A stretch of 28,718 bases of DNA from Priapulus caudatus (GCF_000485595.1 NW_014577174.1:336340-365057), one strand, 5' to 3'. Shown: positions 1-10,908, numbered from the stretch's first letter. A program made the numbers and translations. Notes: a model not told the origin generated them from the sequence alone.

Positions 1-43
<43 letters not shown>

Positions 44-59
44 CGCGCGAGAAAGAGCG
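1..59. repeat. GA microsatellite with GC tail
   Basis: An uninterrupted (GA)n run fills about the first 39 bases and passes into a short (GC)n run and degenerate GA. The tract is cut by the window edge, so its full length is unknown. Confidence 0.95.
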
Positions 60-706
60 AGGGACTGGGACGACGGGGAGATGAGGACAGTGATAACGCC
101 GGTCTCCAGTATAGAGCTGCGCTTAGCCGTTGCGCCTCGGTTGACAGAAACGTTTCAGTCACCCACCGTAACGACCAGCGCCTCGACGGCAACACACAAC
201 AGGCTGGAACGGCGGGACGTGGGAAACTCATGCGAGGAAACAATCTACGACTAAGCGAGATTAGCATTGTGCGAAAAAATCCGCGTTATATATATTCATT
301 GTGCTCGACGAAAAAATCCGAGTTTGCTAGCGGCTACCCTCTATATACCCCAGCTCGCCTCCCCCAGAAGCCGGGAGACATGGCCATCGCAATATTTAAC
401 CAATCACGTGTTGCCATGCTACCCCGCTGTCGAATGGCGTCTGCAAGCTTGCAGCCGCGTTTACAGCGATAAATCTCCACCAGTCGCCAAAAGCGATCGT
501 ATTGCTTTCCGCAACGGAAGAAATAGAACCGGGAAGAGACGATGGAGAGAGCAGGTATAAGCCGTGGCATTCGCATAAAAGCATGCAAGGATGTCGACTC
601 GAGACGCCTATAAATCTACTAGAGAAATCAGAAACACAAACAGAGAGCAATTATACACATCAGTGCGTGGTGGGCGACGCTCGAAAAATCTGTGTTCAAC
701 AAACCA

Positions 707-753
<47 letters not shown>

Positions 754-1040
754 TACGTACGTACCNTTGCGCAATCATGCGTGTACGTGTCGCAAGATCA
801 CTGTGTGAGATGGATGTCCGGACGCGTAGCCTTGCGGCTCCTCGTCCGGAACTGGTTGCGTAGCCACGGCCTAAAATATAATGCTAAATAAATACGAAAT
901 CTATTTACTACCAAAGTCTTAATGTTTCTATACTCTCTTTCACCTATTATTGCCGACAATTTCCTGCAAATGCCGTCCAAATGCTCATCTGTAGACTAAC
1001 AAACGCTGGCTGTCGCTGCACACTGACTGACACATAAATA
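60..1040. other. Non-coding region, no gene recognised
   Basis: No open frame here resembles a known protein, and no exon with credible splice sites was recognised. The stretch 130-600 is relatively CpG-rich and has a CCAAT motif next to a CACGTG E-box near 400-410, so it could be promoter sequence of a gene outside the window. That is only a possibility. An ambiguous base (N) lies at 766, just after an AT tract. Confidence 0.5.
709..752. repeat. AT dinucleotide microsatellite
   Basis: An uninterrupted (TA)n tract of about 44 bases, followed within 15 bases by the ambiguous base at 766. This suggests the consensus was uncertain just after the repeat. Confidence 0.95.
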
Positions 1041-1690
1041 TATATAATATAGCAGGTAGGAAAGCGTGCTGCCAAAATTCGCTCGACGCTCGCTTGATTT
1101 CACATGAATACAACACAAATATTCAACCATTCTACTGTTTTTCTGTACCATCTTTGTTTCTATTTGAAGAACAGTGTTTACTTGTTATAAAAACATACTG
1201 TCTGTGTTTGTAACCGAACTGTGTCACGCGAAATCACACAAAGCCTAACGAAATTCTCGCGTTCATTCCCGTTGTGCAGTTTATGTAAATGGGTGCAAGT
1301 ACAGGGCTATAGGAGGCGCACTGCATTTTGGGAAACTACCACGCTGCTTTCCAACTCCCGTACGAGCCTTGTCAAAGCCGCCAGTGGAGCGTTGCGGCGC
1401 CAAAATGAGGGCACGAAGAGCGCCAGGGGGTGTTTCCTGATTCTGACAGCCATTTACATAAACTGCGCAACGTGAGCGAACGCGAGAATTTCGTCAGGCT
1501 TTGTGTGATTTAGCGTGACACAGCTCGGTTACGAACACAGACAGTATGTTTTTATAACAAGTCAACACTGTTCTTCAAATAGAAACAAAGATGGAGTAAA
1601 ATGGTTGAATATTTGTGTTGTATTCGTGTGAAATCAAGCGAGCGTCGAGCGAATTTTTGGCAGCACGCTTTCCTACCTGCTATTATATAT
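1041..1690. mobile_element. Foldback MITE with ~245-bp terminal inverted repeats
   Basis: The left arm (about 1041-1291) begins at TA-rich sequence followed by GCAGGTAGGAAAGCGTGCTG. It reappears as a reverse complement in the right arm (about 1451-1690) with few mismatches along its whole length. Only about 160 bp in the centre is unpaired. It contains no transposase-like reading frame, so it is a non-autonomous DNA transposon or foldback element. The ends abut TA-rich DNA, so a TA target duplication is plausible but cannot be delimited. It ends 450 bp upstream of the PRPF38B start codon. Confidence 0.85.
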
Positions 1691-2139
1691 CTTTTGTGTT
1701 TTTACCATGGTTTATTAGGAGTTTCTAGGCAGCAAGAATTTGCTGCTGCCATTGAGAGCAGGCAAGCAAACTAACCCTTGTGGGCAGCAAAAATGCTTGC
1801 TTCCCTTAATTTTGAACCATGGTAATTGCACTCATTTGTAAACCTCATAAACTATTGTAGCACAAAACCAATATCACCAGCTAAGAAACTTGCAAATAGT
1901 TTAATATACGAATTTCAAGTCTAAATCAATTGTTTCATTGCACATCAATCTTATTCTTTTTAGTTTTTATCCTATGTCTATGTATCCTATCTCTCTGTGT
2001 TTTCTAGGTATTTATCGGAGAGCTGGTAAAATTCTGGTGACCAATTTTAAAATTAGACATGCCCACTTCACGGTGAAAGGCCAATTCCAGATTTTGCTAT
2101 TACAGATATAGCCATAGCTGCTACATCACATTACTCAAT
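1691..2139 (+). promoter_or_regulatory. Upstream region / 5' UTR of PRPF38B (boundaries unknown)
   Basis: This is the 450 bp between the foldback element and the PRPF38B start codon, so it must hold the 5' UTR and probably the core promoter, unless a further non-coding exon lies upstream. No TATA box or initiator can be assigned confidently. A TGA at 2074-2076 is in frame with the start codon. Confidence 0.35.
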
Positions 2140-4377
2140 ATGTTAGAGAGCATGGTGGACCATACCGGTTACTCAGCGGAGGAAGTGGAGGAGGAGGAAG
2201 AAGAGGAGGAAGGTGATGGAGATGAGGAGTCGAATCAATACAAAAAGAAACCCAACACCCTTCCATTATGGGGTAATCTAAAGACCATGAATCTGAATGC
2301 GTTGATTCTGACAAACATTCAGAGTTCAACGTACTTCAAGGTGAATCTGTACGAACTAAAGACCTTCCATGAAGTCATTGACGAGATTTACTATAAGGTA
2401 TAGTATCCCATACTAATAGGTTATCTCCTTCCATGTGCAATATCCATGTACTGTCACCTAATTCTACTTGACGCTGAAAACCATTTGCTTAATTAATATC
2501 ACCACCATTGCATTTGCTCAATAATTAATGTTGCTTGGGTCATGTTATGCAAAATAGTATGCTGGTTGCTATGCCGATTAAATTATAATGCCAGATTTTC
2601 CTACAATGCAGGTGACACACTTGGAACCATGGGAAAAGGGGAGTCGTAAGACTGCTGGTCAGACAGGCATGTGCGGAGGGGTAAGTTCTTTCTTATACAC
2701 GCAAGTAGCAGTCGGCTAGCTTAGTGCCTACATGCTGATAAGACTGGAGTTCTGACTTCCGCAAAGTTTTACTTAATTTCACATGTTATGTGATTCTTAA
2801 TATCTTATCTTTACTAACCCTAGTACTAATTTATCTGACATAGCTGTCTTAAATCGATGCATTCATGATCGTGAGCAATTCAAATGTCTTCGATTTGAGT
2901 TAATGCTCGTCAAAAATAGCCGAGGTTTGGCCATGTTGTTTAGCCCTCTAATGTAAGCAGGTATTAGCCTGCCAAACTAGAATGAGTGGCTGTTACAGAT
3001 TTGATCGCACTTGCACTGGTGTCCGTCGCAATCATTCGTATTTCATGCGTGCGTCTCTGTGTGCTGCCTGCAGGTGCGCGGCGTTGGCACAGGAGGAATT
3101 GTATCCACGGCATTCTGCATTCTCTACAAGCTGTTCACGCTGCGGTTATCGCGCAAGCAGTTGATGGGGCTTGTCAATCACCACGACTCCCCCTACATTC
3201 GCGGCCTGGGATTCATGTACATCAGGTAACTGTTATTGTTTAGTAGTGGCACAAACACCTCGTCAAAGTACTAGTGTATAATCTAGAATGTTGAGTGCTA
3301 TTTATATGCTTAAGGGCTGCTGTGGCTTGATTATGAATTGTGACAATTGTCTTACTTTTCAGCTGTGTTTCGTACTCTGTTCACTAGGCCACAATAAAAA
3401 AATCTTTGTTTGCCCTCGCCCGACCTAGGCTGAATAGTTTGGGTAAGTAGGTAGGCTTCTTTTTTTTACAAATTCTGCATGGTGTCTACATGCTCGGGTG
3501 TGCTTGTGTGGAGATACCTTTTATGTTGAATGTTTGGTTTGCTTGGTACATATAATCAGGAGTCTATCAATAGCCTATTGAAGCCTATTGATAGACTCCT
3601 GATATAATGTATTGCCTACAGATTTATATATAAATGTACAGTGATACAATTTGTTAAAAGAAAGAATGGGAAAGATCAATAAATGTCGGCCCCCTTTTTG
3701 CGGGTCGGTCGGGTGAGGGCAAACAAACAATATTTTTATTATGGCCCTACTGGGATCTAACCGTGCCAGCATGAATATGGCTGGAGCTCTCACAAATACT
3801 TTTCAAAATTGTTTAGCTGTACGTGTTTTTGTTTCACTCACAGATACACGCAGCCACCTGCCGACCTGTGGGAGTGGTACGAGCCGTACTTGGATGACGC
3901 TGAGGTGCGTATGTTCCCTAAACGTCTCATGAGCCTCACACTTCCTCCTATCTCGGTAGACTGACCGCCACTTAAGTTGCCCGAGTCTAAATTGAAAAAA
4001 AATTGACGTAGTTAATCATGACTTGCGATTATTCCTTGTGTGAAATGAGTGGCTTTGGAACCATCGGTTGCAATAAGAGTTCCTGTCTATCCCAATTAAT
4101 GCAAAGGTTTGGCAAATTTTATTGCTCTGTCTCGTTCTCTGCGCCCAACTTTCACTCCCTGCAGCTACAGCCTTCATCGGTGGAAATGGTGGAAGTTGGT
4201 GAGTACATCAGTAACTACTTTTTTGCTGTGATCTAGTTTATGATATATGCGGCTGCATGGCAGATTAGCTTTGCATTGCTAAGTAATTTTAAGAATATTC
4301 TGTTGGTGCATGGGGAAAGGACAGTTATTGCCCCCAAGTCTATAAACATTGTGTGTTTGTGCTGCTTTAAGGGTCAC

Positions 4378-4460
<83 letters not shown>

Positions 4461-7400
4461 CCACACACGCACACACATTATGAAAGTTCCTACATGAACG
4501 TTACTAGATATGCGAAATGTTCACAGTACTACGGCTTAAAGAAAAAACTTTGTGATGACTTGTCACATGCACTTGTACTTTAGTGGGGGGGTTATTGGTA
4601 AAGGGTTTGAGCACGAAACTTACATAACTGCATGCCATTACACAACTGCAATGTAGGAACTTTCAAAAGTGCGACTTGCCGTGCCTTGAAATCTGATGCT
4701 TGCTTTTGATTGTGTCTGTAGGCAGTGCGGGCTAGAGGCGACGCATCCACGACCAAGCTGCCTGCACGCCTATAGCAGTGTCTACCGAGACATTCTCTTT
4801 AATGCACACGCCTGAGGTGAACATGAGCGCGGTGGACGTAGCCTGAGTACGGATAGCTTTTACAGGTTCGGCCACGCTGCTGCGGTCACCCGTCACCAGC
4901 CACACACGTCGTCGTCGTCCCCGCCGTATGATCGCGGTCGTTAGTGAGGCGTAGGGCGTTCCCATATTGCCGCTGCGACGCGTAGCCTCTCGCGCTCTTA
5001 AAGCTGTTTCGTTAGTGTTGGGTACCTCAATTTCAGACTAGACAGACTTTTGTGCTATTCGAATATGCGATGATAGTGAAAAGTGGAACTGGGAAGTGCG
5101 TTCTCCATTCCGCTGTATGGATTGGTTGTGTATGTTTTAGCTGGTGTAAAATCTGATCAGGCGTAGATGGCAGCTACAGAGACGCTGCTCTATTGTTGTT
5201 ATTTGGCGTAGTAGGTGCTGATTGGATTAGGTGAGCTTTGGTATTCAGATAAACAAGATAATAGCAAATATTCCAACATTGTGTCAACAGCCTCCCATCA
5301 AAAGAAATTTTAAAAAGGAATCCTAGGGTTTCCTTTGAAGCAATTAGCTACAGAGGTTAGATGCGTCATACATGTGAGACATAACTCTTTGTCATCTAAT
5401 TATATGTCACTGGACATGACATTCTTAAGTTGGTGTATTTTTTTTTTTTAAAGATATCTTATTCTAGAGACGAATTTCCCATTCAACCAAAGACTAATGT
5501 ACCTTACTGGTATCGTTTTACTGGAATAAAATTGTTGTGCATCTAGCAAAAAACAGCAAACCTTAAGAGATATTCTAAGTAAAGTCTACACATAAGCTTT
5601 GGAAGCTGACCTAGTAGATCTTCACCTTGTAGTGCCTGCCCAGGTCCCCATTCTAATTTTTACCTGATTAATTATTTCACGTATTCAATGTGTATCTGTC
5701 AACTACGTTATAAGACGTTGTTCACCGAGTCGATAAAACGTGTAAACTCTATCGATGAGCCATCGCTGACATGTCTATTTTGTTTCAGGCTGTCGCCGAG
5801 CGATGCCACTGCCACCGACATTGTGTTATTCTTTGCTCTGTGCTGTCCTTTCCCTAGCGCGCTCATATAGCCGATCACCTGTTCACGAGCGCCGTTACCC
5901 TTCTTCTCTGCAGGAGATTGACTGTAAAGCTGGCGGCGGTCTCGTTCTCACCGTGGGAGAGATGCTGAGGCAGTGGCTCGGAAAACTGGAGTGGTTCTCA
6001 ACGCTGTTCCCTCGCATCCCCGTTCCAGTACAGAAACAGGTGTGAAGCTAGCTAGTAGTGCTGCCAGGGTCTATGTCCCCCAGGGTAATGCCGTAACGTA
6101 CCCTGGGTACGGTCCCGTATACCGGAACGTACCCTGGTACTATCTAATATGCCGGACCGTACCTCGCCTACTCCACTAACGAGTCTAGGGAGTCGCCTAT
6201 GCCTACTCCCTAACCCTAACCCTAACCCTAACTCTAATCCTAACCCTAACCATATCAAATAGTGACCAGGGTACGTTCCGGCAGTACCCGGGGGGACATA
6301 GACCCTATGAGCGCAAGTAATTTTGACGTTTCGGTACTCTCGTCAGGTTCTCCTAACTTTTGCTTCTTGGCGGAGGTTTTTTCGAGCACCGGGGGAGGAA
6401 GGTGGGGTTCGTCCATTTTGCGATGCTCCGTGTGCAAAACCAGCTGCTGTGCTATGTCGTTGGGCAGTCTCCATTTTCGTCAACGCTCTCACGTCGTAGA
6501 AACCGAGGTTGAGCCATTGTCGTGACCTTCCCGTTGCTTTATCTTTGCCGACAGCTGGAGGAGAAGTTGCGAGAGAAGAAGATGCTGTACAGGCAGGAGG
6601 CGCCTCCCGTTAACGAGCGCATTCCAGACGACCAGCTGAACTGGGGTGAAGCAGAGAGGGTGGCTGCCAATACCAGGAGGTAGGTCAGTTTTGGGAATGA
6701 GTCTAAAAACCCAGCCGATCACGATTTCGAAAAATTTTGATTTCTGCTATATAATTTATAGTAAAATTAATGAAACTAAACAGTCCTACTCAAATTTTAC
6801 CAGTTCGGTGTTAGATAATGGACTGTTTATTTCCAATAATAGGTTGGTGGATGTATGTATAAAGCTGCTACAGGTAGCTACAAGTAGATAGAATTATATG
6901 AAGATACTAGGTTATACAGGCTATCTATCTAGTATCTAGTATCTAGTATCCACTATCTAAGTATGCAATCTAGTATGTCTAGTTAGAAAATATTTTTCAG
7001 TAATAAGTTATAGGCCCATATTGAACACATCATGGCATGTTGGAAATTGGTACTGGATGTTACTGTTCACTGGCACTCTGTCATTTTTGTGCGAGAACTT
7101 CATTCCTTCAGGATTAGTAACAAGGTCACGTCATCCATTAATTACGTCACGTCATTCTCATCCTCGCTTGAACGGTTCGCACCTGCCTGCGTAGGACGGC
7201 GGATGCTGATCAGAAGCGTGACCACGGCGAAGGCCATTCCCGTGGTGACCGCGGACACGATCGACGCGGCGGGCGCGACGAGGACAAGCGAGCGGAGCTT
7301 CACGAGCGGAGTCGGGCGGGGAGGAGTGACGCGGGGAGGGACAGGCACAGAGACAAGCACTCCGAGCGCAGTCGCGATCATCACAGGTCAGTGCCCGCAG

Positions 7401-8476
7401 TAAGTGAAATACGCTTCCGTACCTTCCGAGGGAACGTTCGTCCCGCCGCCGCAGTTCAGTGTAGGACTTCTGTGCAAAAGCATCTCCGTGCGACACTTTC
7501 ACAAAGTAGACGGCGATTTACTGGCTTCTCCCCAGGAAGAAAAATACAAAACACGGCGGCAAAGGTAGCCGGTCACGACCTCGTGTCGTGCCGTTAGGGT
7601 CGCAGCGTCAGGGTTACGATACCAATATGGGAGGGGGATCACTCCTCCTACAGGAAATCAAGTGAAAAAACATTATGTGTGAGTGTCTCTATTGGTTCTC
7701 AATCGAGAAACCGTCCCCCGTTCATCACTTTCACTTTCCAATCGCACACTCATAGTCGATCCCCTCCCCGTTTCACGCTGGTCACCAGCGTTCAAACGGA
7801 CGCCGAACGTAATCGCGATTGACGATTGCAGAGATAGGAAGCGCAGCAGGAGTCGCAGCAGCGACCGGCGGCACGGCGAGAAGCACGGCGAGAAGCACGG
7901 CGAGAAGCAGGGCGGCGGCAGCCGGGACCGCGTGCGCAGCCGGGCGACGCCGGAGCGGCGCGGCTTGCTGCCGGACGTCGCCGACGAGATCGCGCGCGAG
8001 CGCGAGCGACAGCGCCGCGAGAAGAACGGCGGTGGCGGCGGCGGCAAGCGACGCAGTCGCAGTCGCAGCCGCGAATCGCAGCGCGGCAGGGATAGGTGAG
8101 CATAGCACGCGCGCGCGTCCGTCGCAAGATTTAATGTTTAAAATTTAGGGGTTAAATTCAAAATTTTGAAGAGGACGTTTTGACCGGGCTTGTATCATGA
8201 AACAACAATATGTTTATTTTTTTAATGTGTTATGTGCTGCAGTGTAATCTGAGTTTTCTTAATGAACGTACGTGTTTGAAAATTGTGATTTTGATTAAAA
8301 TTAAGTGCAGCTTATGTTATCGTGGAAATACTTTCGTTACAGATTATCAGCAACGCAATGATGATATGTGTAAGGCTAATGATGTAACTATCTGCTGCTA
8401 TCATGCGTATGTGTATGCGTGTTTCAGACACAACGAAAGTCGCCCGTCGCGTGACTACAGGGACCAACGTAGATAG
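2140..8476 (+). CDS. PRPF38B: Pre-mRNA-splicing factor 38B (PRP38 family, RS-rich tail)
   Basis: Nine coding exons join in frame with GT-AG introns: 2140-2397, 2612-2680, 3074-3225, 3844-3904, 5914-6039, 6555-6679, 7195-7386, 7832-8095 and 8428-8476 (TAG). They give 431 codons plus stop; human PRPF38B is about 546 aa. The N-terminus has an acidic tract (about residues 15-31). The PRP38 domain follows (about 40-222) with the diagnostic strings LPLWGN, KTMNLN, HLEPWEKGSRKTAGQTGMCGG, RGVGTGGIVSTAFC, DSPYIRGLGFMYIR and LEWFSTLFPRIPVPVQK. The C-terminal half (exons 6-9) is rich in RS, RD, RE and GEK, as in vertebrate PRPF38B, which separates it from PRPF38A. The family is linked to pre-mRNA splicing and the protein should be nuclear. 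The start is the first ATG after an in-frame TGA at 2074; a second ATG at 2152 is possible. The tail is compositionally biased and less certain in register, but every junction keeps frame. Confidence 0.95.
3386..3748. mobile_element. MITE in PRPF38B intron 3
   Basis: Left terminus AGGCCACAATAAAAAAATCT, leading into a TGCCCTCGCCCGACC stretch at 3411-3425, is mirrored by the reverse complement of 3703-3748, where GGTCGGTCGGGTGAGGGC leads into AATATTTTTATTATGGCCCT. The arms are about 40-45 bp with small indels. No coding capacity. A separate 65-bp palindrome sits inside it (3547-3611). Confidence 0.75.
3547..3611. repeat. Near-perfect palindrome, TCAGGAGT family (copy 1)
   Basis: ATCAGGAGTCTATCAATAGC on the left arm pairs with its exact reverse complement on the right, around a very short loop near 3578. 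The ends read TACATATA and TATAATGTA. The same terminal core (TACATTATATCAGGAGT) bounds the palindrome at 10614-10698, so the two form a small repeat family. Confidence 0.8.
4165..4198 (+). other. Candidate 34-nt alternative (poison) exon in PRPF38B intron 4
   Basis: A pyrimidine-rich tract ending CCCTGCAG lies immediately upstream, and a consensus GTGAGT donor starts at 4199. Both match the quality of the gene's constitutive splice sites. Exon 4 ends in phase 0. Inclusion adds 11 codons plus one base and shifts exon 5 so that its third codon becomes TGA (5919-5921). Transcripts including it would lose most of the PRP38 domain and should be targets of nonsense-mediated decay. Predicted from sequence only. 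Confidence 0.4.
4380..4477. repeat. CA microsatellite in PRPF38B intron 4
   Basis: About 54 bp of perfect (AC)n, a short GCGCGC interruption, then a further imperfect (CA)n run. Confidence 0.95.
4715..5000. other. CpG-rich block inside PRPF38B intron 4, origin unknown
   Basis: This stretch is markedly richer in CpG and GC than the AT-rich intron around it and has a 77-codon open frame on the minus strand (4732-4965). I do not recognise the translation. It may be a fragment of an inserted coding sequence or retrocopy, or an internal regulatory island. No terminal repeats were found at its edges. Confidence 0.3.
6060..6312. mobile_element. AGGGTCTATG-family MITE carrying telomere-type repeats (copy 1)
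   Basis: Terminal inverted repeats begin GCTGCCAGGGTCTATGTCCC and, read from the other end, GCTCATAGGGTCTATGTCCC, continuing into CAGGGTA-TGCCG. The centre has a stretch shared with the copy at 27254-27509 (GTACCTCGCCTACTCCACTA and onward), followed by a CCCTAA array at about 6210-6250. The flanks GCTAGTAGT (6051-6059) and GCAAGTAAT (6313-6321) look like a 9-bp target duplication with two mismatches. It lies 20 bp inside PRPF38B intron 5, very close to the donor site. No coding capacity. Confidence 0.85.
6905..6980. repeat. Short TAGTATC tandem repeat in PRPF38B intron 6
   Basis: Imperfect tandem units of CTATCTAG/TAGTATC type repeat about eight to ten times. Low-complexity intronic sequence. 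Confidence 0.7.
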
Positions 8477-9560
8477 CCCCATCTTCCACGTCGTAGACAC
8501 AAACCCACGGACGTCGTCTCATCATGGTCAAATTGTGCCAGAGTGCAAACTGCATCTGCACCTTATGTGCAGCCTAGACCACAGCTGGATTCTCTAGGAA
8601 CTGCATGGAGCATATTTATTGGCTTACGTGTGCTGTTTAGCCCTTGTCTCAAATGAACGCACATAATAGTTGGTCGTGTTTGTGTAGTTTCAAAACACTT
8701 CTGTACGTGTTGGCTAGTAGTGCCGTCTACTGGTAATATTGGGTTTTAAAACGGCTGCAACTAAGAGTCGTAAGTTGTTCACAGCTTCATTCATCGAACT
8801 TGCAACACTCCTGTATAGAATTAATCGAGAATGACTTAATCGCTATCATTTTAGCTCAGTTTCATTCGACAATGTTAGTGAGAGGAGCTACCTTGAATGT
8901 GTACAGTTCTAGCTTTAAATTCAACGGGTATTACAAACTTGACAGTCATTTCACAACAGCTGCTATTTCAAGTTGCAGAGAAGGAGAAATGCAGACACCA
9001 TCAGATACTTGTTACCTGTTCTTTATAGCAGTTTTAAGGGTCAACATGCATGTAAAGGTATCCGTTCCAGAAATTTGGGAACATTGTCTATAATCTTGCG
9101 TATTTTCTGGTAATTTGTGAACTTTCTTGATGTTTTAAATGGGTGGACTATTGAATTTAGATTACTGGAAAATTTAATAGGATGAGATTGTTAGCAGGAT
9201 AGGATTTTTACATGACCTTTGACGTAACATATAAAACCGTATGCGTTATAGTGTGTCAAGATGATGATTGTGAGTGGTGAACTGCCGCAGTGTGCATGCA
9301 TGATTGATTTAAGTTTTTGGGGGTGAGGCACAGCTGCAACGACTCCAATAATTTCTGATAGTTATTGTATAACACTGTTGTGAGGAATGTACAGTTGATT
9401 TATTTTCATTTTGTACTATATCATAAATGGGTTTTTATCATTTTGCTATACGTTTATCAGTCCATACGACACTCGTGTCCAGTATTGACTTTGCTTAGTA
9501 CACTTACGTTGATCGCATATCCTTCATTTCAGTTCTCGGTCATTACAACGTTTACTCATA
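8477..9560 (+). other. Probable 3' UTR of PRPF38B
   Basis: About 1.1 kb separates the PRPF38B stop codon from the first clear AATAAA cluster. No recognisable exon lies in it. Its assignment as 3' UTR rests only on position and on the poly(A) signals at its end. Confidence 0.45.
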
Positions 9561-9579
9561 AATAAAGATTTTGAATAAA
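9561..9579 (+). terminator. Candidate polyadenylation signals for PRPF38B
   Basis: Two AATAAA hexamers lie 13 bases apart (9561-9566 and 9574-9579), followed by a GTGTGACAC stretch. They are the first strong pair downstream of the PRPF38B stop codon. No transcript evidence is available here. Confidence 0.45.
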
Positions 9580-10352
9580 AGATGCAGTGTGACACTGAAA
9601 CATGAACACTGTGTGTCGTTATGACTCTTAGCTGTCTGTGAATTTGTCCAGATGTTGTACACATACATTTAATACTTGCTCAACACTTCGCATACGTTAA
9701 GGCTCTATTAACATTCTCGGTGCTACAAATTTCTGAGTTTACCTTTCTTGCAAGTCTCCAAAATCGTGTACACATGCATTATATCATGTATTATGCATTA
9801 TATCATGGAAAATCGTGTACACATGCATGGTATTATTAGCTCTTCATATCTACTAGATATCTATACGGGTATGTGGATGTTACTTGGCAACGAATAGGAC
9901 CACAGACTGTAAACACCAAAACACTGCGAGCTACCCGCACCCTAGTATCGTATCGTGAAATGTTCACTAAGGTAATAAAGAGTGGTGCTAATCATTTTAG
10001 CAGACGAAGGGGCTTACAGGCTCAAAAGCGAGCAAGCTCACTCGCTCACACAGAGCGTATTATAGGATATCTGTGGGCGTGCGTCTGTAATAGGCGTACA
10101 CGTACGATGAGGTGCGTGGCGAGAGCATAACTGGGGGGGGGGGTGTTGGAATATACGATTGATTTTGCCCTCTGAGTTTCGAAGGTTGTATTGTGTGTAC
10201 GTTTACTTTAAACATTTAAAAAAGATTGCAATTAGCTTCAGATACCCCCCCCCCCTTACTTGCTGTGCGAGTTTAGTCCCACCCCTACACAGTACACAGT
10301 GACACTCGGGGACATCAGCCCCCAGGGGGCCTGAGTCGAACAATCTCTACAT
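9580..10352. other. Intergenic region, no gene recognised
   Basis: No coding or RNA gene was recognised. A 20-bp direct repeat, AAAATCGTGTACACATGCAT, occurs twice near 9761 and 9810. The 3' part has paired homopolymer tracts (see 10133-10255). Confidence 0.5.
10133..10255. repeat. Paired poly-G and poly-C tracts
   Basis: Eleven Gs at 10133-10143 and eleven Cs at 10245-10255 are separated by about 100 bp of ordinary sequence, so the two tracts are mutually complementary. They may be chance homopolymers. Confidence 0.6.
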
Positions 10353-10908
10353 GGTGTGCCCAACGTTGCCATTTGGTGATTTCAGTCACCAAATTTTGAA
10401 AATTTGGTGATTTTTGGAAAGCCTTGGTGACAAAAAAATGACTTGGTGATTTGGTGATTTTTTTTTAATTTTTGGTGATTTTTTGACGTTTTGGTATAAA
10501 AGACAAAATTTCAGCTTTTTTTTAATTAATCAACTCTACAATACATTACGATCTACTGTAGAAAGTTGATGTGTAGAAAAATTGCGTCAGTGACATTTCA
10601 CCATAGAGTTGTATACATTATATCAGGAGTGTATATATCAATACATTGATACACTATATTAATACAATATATTAATACACTCCTGATTATATAATGTATA
10701 CCTCTATGCATTTCACATACACTTTTTTTTTATTGCCGAAATGAACAAAACGAACACGCTTTAAAATGAAAATAAGTTACATGTGGTCAATATCAGTCCT
10801 CAGTAAGTGCTAACATGGTGAAATATTGAGATTTTTAAAACTTGGGTGATTTTTCATGTGCTTTTTGGTGATATTGTTCAGCTTGGACCTGGCAACGCTG
10901 GGTGTGCC
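10353..10908. mobile_element. MITE rich in TTGGTGATTT motifs
   Basis: The left end GTGTGCCCAACGTTGCCA is matched in inverted orientation by the right end TGGCAACGCTGGGTGTGCC type sequence (imperfect, about 18 bp). Inside, TTGGTGATTT or variants recur at least seven times, one pair forming a perfect hairpin (ATTTGGTGA at 10371-10379 against TCACCAAAT at 10386-10394). No open reading frame. An independent palindrome lies in its middle (10614-10698). Confidence 0.7.
10614..10698. repeat. Palindrome of the TCAGGAGT family (copy 2)
   Basis: TACATTATATCAGGAGTGTA on the left faces TACACTCCTGATTATATAAT(GTA) on the right, with an AT-rich centre that also folds back. Its ends match the palindrome at 3547-3611, and like that copy it lies inside a larger inverted-repeat element. 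Confidence 0.8.

Noticed and set aside
2681-3073. A C/D-box snoRNA in PRPF38B intron 2, suggested by scattered TGATAA and CTGA motifs
   Set aside because: Proper C and D boxes with a terminal stem and suitable spacing were not found.
4732-4965. Minus-strand frame containing WLVTGD, reminiscent of the P-type ATPase hinge motif
   Set aside because: The surrounding residues do not continue the P-type ATPase pattern and no splice structure supports a gene.
7683-8148. Long overlapping open frames on both strands through the GC-rich part of PRPF38B
   Set aside because: They are shadows of the Arg/Ser-coding exon 8. Only the frame joining exons 7, 8 and 9 keeps phase and gives the expected RS composition.
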